Shown piece after piece: positions 6,153 to 7,375 of a stretch of 7,375 nt of DNA. Each line of letters begins with the position of its first letter. Positions within the stretch are counted from its first letter, which is position 1. Origin of the DNA: Eutrophobius sp051275005. GTDB lineage: Bacteria; Pseudomonadota; Gammaproteobacteria; Eutrophobiales; Eutrophobiaceae. The notes under the pieces were generated by a model. That model saw nothing but the letters and a program-made list of their open reading frames with translations. It did no database searches and was not told the DNA's origin. A program made the translations under genes and the position numbers. The stretch covers positions 1 through 7,375 of the forward strand of contig JBNMOP010000132.1 of assembly GCA_051275005.1 (NCBI GenBank), read 5' to 3'.

Positions 6153-6183
6153 TACCGCTATAAGGATAGGCACTATTAAACAA

Positions 6184-6732
6184 CTATGGAAAAACCTCTG
6201 CCTCATTTATTGATTTACCATTTTGATCTTTCTCCGACAATATTGGCTCTGTCCCTTCATCTAATGGCCAGTTAATCCCCACAGATAGATCATTCCAAAG
6301 TAGTGCACGCTCATACTCTGGGGCGTAATAATCAGTACATTTATAACACACATCAGCGTAGTCGCTGGTAACGAGAAACCCATGGGCAAACCCCGGTGGG
6401 CACCAGAGCATATTCATATTCTCTTCTGACAGGGAATGTCCGTACCATTGCCCAAATGTATTGGAAGTTTTACGCAGATCTACCACAACATCATAAATCC
6501 AACCTTCCGTTACCCGAATTAATTTCCCTTGAGATTGTTGGACCTGGTAATGCAGACCCCTTAAGGTGTTTTTTGAGGACCGACTATGATTATCCTGAAC
6601 AAATTTTGTATCGATTCCCCCATCGGTAAACTTTTGCCGATGCCATGTTTCAAGAAAAAAACCACGCTCATCTCTGAAAACATCAGGTTCAATAACAATT
6701 ACACCAGGCAGGGGAGTTTGGATAAATTTCAT
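6184..6732 (-). CDS. rmlC: dTDP-4-dehydrorhamnose 3,5-epimerase
   Basis: RmlC converts dTDP-4-dehydro-6-deoxy-D-glucose to dTDP-4-dehydro-L-rhamnose by epimerising C3 and C5; it is a cytoplasmic cupin, usually dimeric. From ATG at 6732 the protein has 182 aa, the usual length, and starts MKFIQTPLPGVIVIEP as family members do. A TTG three codons earlier (6741) is possible but unlikely. Landmarks: FRDERGFFLETW (19-30), VQDNHSRS (45-52), LRGLHYQ (58-64) with the catalytic His61, the cupin core GWIYDVVVDLR (77-87), WCPPGFAHGFL (110-120), and YKCTDYYAPEYE (130-141), which holds the family's conserved active-site Tyr. All key residues are present. It lies about 117 bp after rmlA and 340 bp before rmlD on the same strand. 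The ribosome-binding site is weak (AAGAA close to the ATG). Confidence 0.95.
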   Translation of the reverse strand: MKFIQTPLPGVIVIEPDVFRDERGFFLETWHRQKFTDGGIDTKFVQDNHSRSSKNTLRGLHYQVQQSQGKLIRVTEGWIYDVVVDLRKTSNTFGQWYGHSLSEENMNMLWCPPGFAHGFLVTSDYADVCYKCTDYYAPEYERALLWNDLSVGINWPLDEGTEPILSEKDQNGKSINEAEVFP

Positions 6733-6849
6733 TTCTTGCAACTTAATCTAGTCATTCCTTGGGCGTCGAAGATGAATCACAAGATATAGTAAATAATCTT
6801 AATTCCGTCATTCCCGCGAAGGTGGGAATTAAGTAATTATTAATATGTA
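6733..6849. other. 117-bp spacer between rmlA and rmlC
   Basis: This is non-coding and holds one REP-like palindrome (6807-6829) nested in a larger 9-bp inverted repeat (6798-6833), close to the rmlA stop. A second GTCATTCC near 6755-6762, followed by poorly matching bases, may be a decayed copy of the same repeat. No clear promoter for rmlC was found. Confidence 0.55.
6798..6833. repeat. REP-like palindrome nested in a perfect 9-bp inverted repeat
   Basis: The core GTCATTCCCGC-GAAG-GTGGGAAT (6807-6829) is a hairpin with one G-T pair, and it matches the widespread GTCATTCCCGCGAA-type repeat of proteobacteria. Around it CTTAATTCC (6798-6806) and GGAATTAAG (6825-6833) are exact reverse complements. 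The right outer arm overlaps the right inner arm, so the two folds exclude each other. It lies 17 bp after the rmlA stop; only a weak T-rich run follows on the rmlA transcript strand. Confidence 0.7.
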
Positions 6850-7375
6850 TCACTTCTCAACCAATCTTCTCAAATACTCCCCATAATCTGAAGAATTCAA
6901 TTCCATTGCTAACCTCAGCAGCTGCTCATCATTAATATATTTCAACCGCCATGCTATTTCTTCGGGACAACAGATCTTGATTCCCTGGCGTTTTTCTAAA
7001 ACGCGAACGTATTCAGTCGCGTCAACCATACTGTCATGGGTTCCTGTGTCTAACCACGCTGTGCCGCGCCCTAGAAATTCAACACGTAATTTAGCAGCAT
7101 CTAGATAATGCTTGTTTATATCTGTAATTTCTAATTCACCTCGTGAAGAGGGTTTAATTGATTTTGCGACACTAACAACATCAGTGTCGTAATAATATAA
7201 TCCAGTTACGGCAAAATTTGATTTTGGTTTGGCAGGTTTTTCTTCAATAGAGATAACCTTACCATTCTTGTCAAAATCGACAACTCCATAGCGCATCGGG
7301 TCAGAGACTTCATAGCCAAAAATTGTCGCACCTATTTCCTGTTCATATGCAGTTTTAAGTGATGTATCTAAATCA
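6850..7375 (-). CDS. rmlA: Glucose-1-phosphate thymidylyltransferase, 5' end cut by window edge
   Basis: RmlA makes dTDP-glucose and PPi from dTTP and glucose-1-phosphate, the first and feedback-controlled step of dTDP-rhamnose synthesis. The frame is open to the right edge, with its first complete codon at 7374; 174 codons precede the TGA at 6850. Full-length proteins have about 290 aa, so about 115-120 N-terminal residues, including the nucleotide-binding G-rich loop, lie outside. The ATG at 7296 is internal (SDPMRYGVV) and not the true start. Motifs of the visible part: GATIFGYEVSDPMRYGVV (15-32), EEKPAKPKSN (44-53), VTGLYYYD (56-63), SRGELEITD (77-85), GTAWLDTGTHDS (104-115) with the metal-binding Asp110, and the C-terminal helix region KRQGIKICCPEEIAWR (128-143). 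It leads rmlC and rmlD on the same strand. Confidence 0.95.
   Translation of the reverse strand, partial: DLDTSLKTAYEQEIGATIFGYEVSDPMRYGVVDFDKNGKVISIEEKPAKPKSNFAVTGLYYYDTDVVSVAKSIKPSSRGELEITDINKHYLDAAKLRVEFLGRGTAWLDTGTHDSMVDATEYVRVLEKRQGIKICCPEEIAWRLKYINDEQLLRLAMELNSSDYGEYLRRLVEK

Larger units (their letters stand above)
5844..6183. other. 340-bp gap between rmlC and rmlD
   Basis: No convincing gene was found. From the rmlC side it holds two adjacent hairpins (6118-6137 and 6138-6152), an AT-rich stretch, a small GC-rich patch (about 5930-5970) starting with a GGGCAC/GTGCCC palindrome, and a possible minus-strand promoter for rmlD (5901-5929). Short open stretches on the minus strand exist (for example ATG 5990 to TGA 5895, 31 aa, with the frame open upstream to about 6075), but they have no ribosome-binding site and no recognised family. 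The patch may be a decayed gene or repeat. Confidence 0.6.

Noticed and set aside
6755..6780. A third REP-like palindrome beginning with GTCATTCC
   Set aside because: Only the first bases match; the arms do not pair well, so at most it is a decayed copy.
6396..6789. Plus-strand open frames of 67-77 codons opposite rmlC
   Set aside because: They are antisense shadows of rmlC with no recognisable protein features.
6850..7296. rmlA as a 148-aa gene starting at the ATG at 7296
   Set aside because: The frame stays open upstream to the window edge and encodes conserved RmlA residues (GATIFGYEVSDP), so this ATG is internal.

Overview
The window is part of a surface-polysaccharide (O-antigen or exopolysaccharide type) locus from an AT-rich proteobacterium. 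The gene families, the gene order and a short GTCATTCCCGCGAA-type palindromic repeat, common in gamma- and betaproteobacterial spacers, suggest that group. The species cannot be named from the sequence.

Right part (about 4947-7375, minus strand): three genes of dTDP-L-rhamnose synthesis in transcription order rmlA (5' end cut by the window edge), rmlC, rmlD. They make the activated sugar donor. rmlB is not in the window and may lie beyond the right edge. The junctions are unusually loose. rmlA-rmlC are separated by about 117 bp and rmlC-rmlD by 340 bp, and each spacer carries a hairpin-forming repeat of the same family. The longer spacer also has a possible promoter for rmlD.

Middle (3928-4899, plus strand): a PAPS-dependent sulfotransferase with an extra C-terminal 'GWAFD' beta-type domain. 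It faces against the rml genes and diverges from the glycosyltransferase genes. The roughly 290 bp divergent spacer is rich in palindromes and holds likely promoters and operators for both directions.

Left part (1-3639, minus strand): a long glycosyltransferase with two family-2 domains (the first apparently inactive, the second intact and rhamnosyltransferase-like), followed by a family-4-type glycosyltransferase whose 3' end is cut by the left edge.

Together the genes suggest supply of dTDP-rhamnose, its transfer by the glycosyltransferases, and sulfation of the glycan or a precursor. A sulfated rhamnose-containing surface polymer is an inference. No tRNA, rRNA, CRISPR array or intact insertion sequence was seen.
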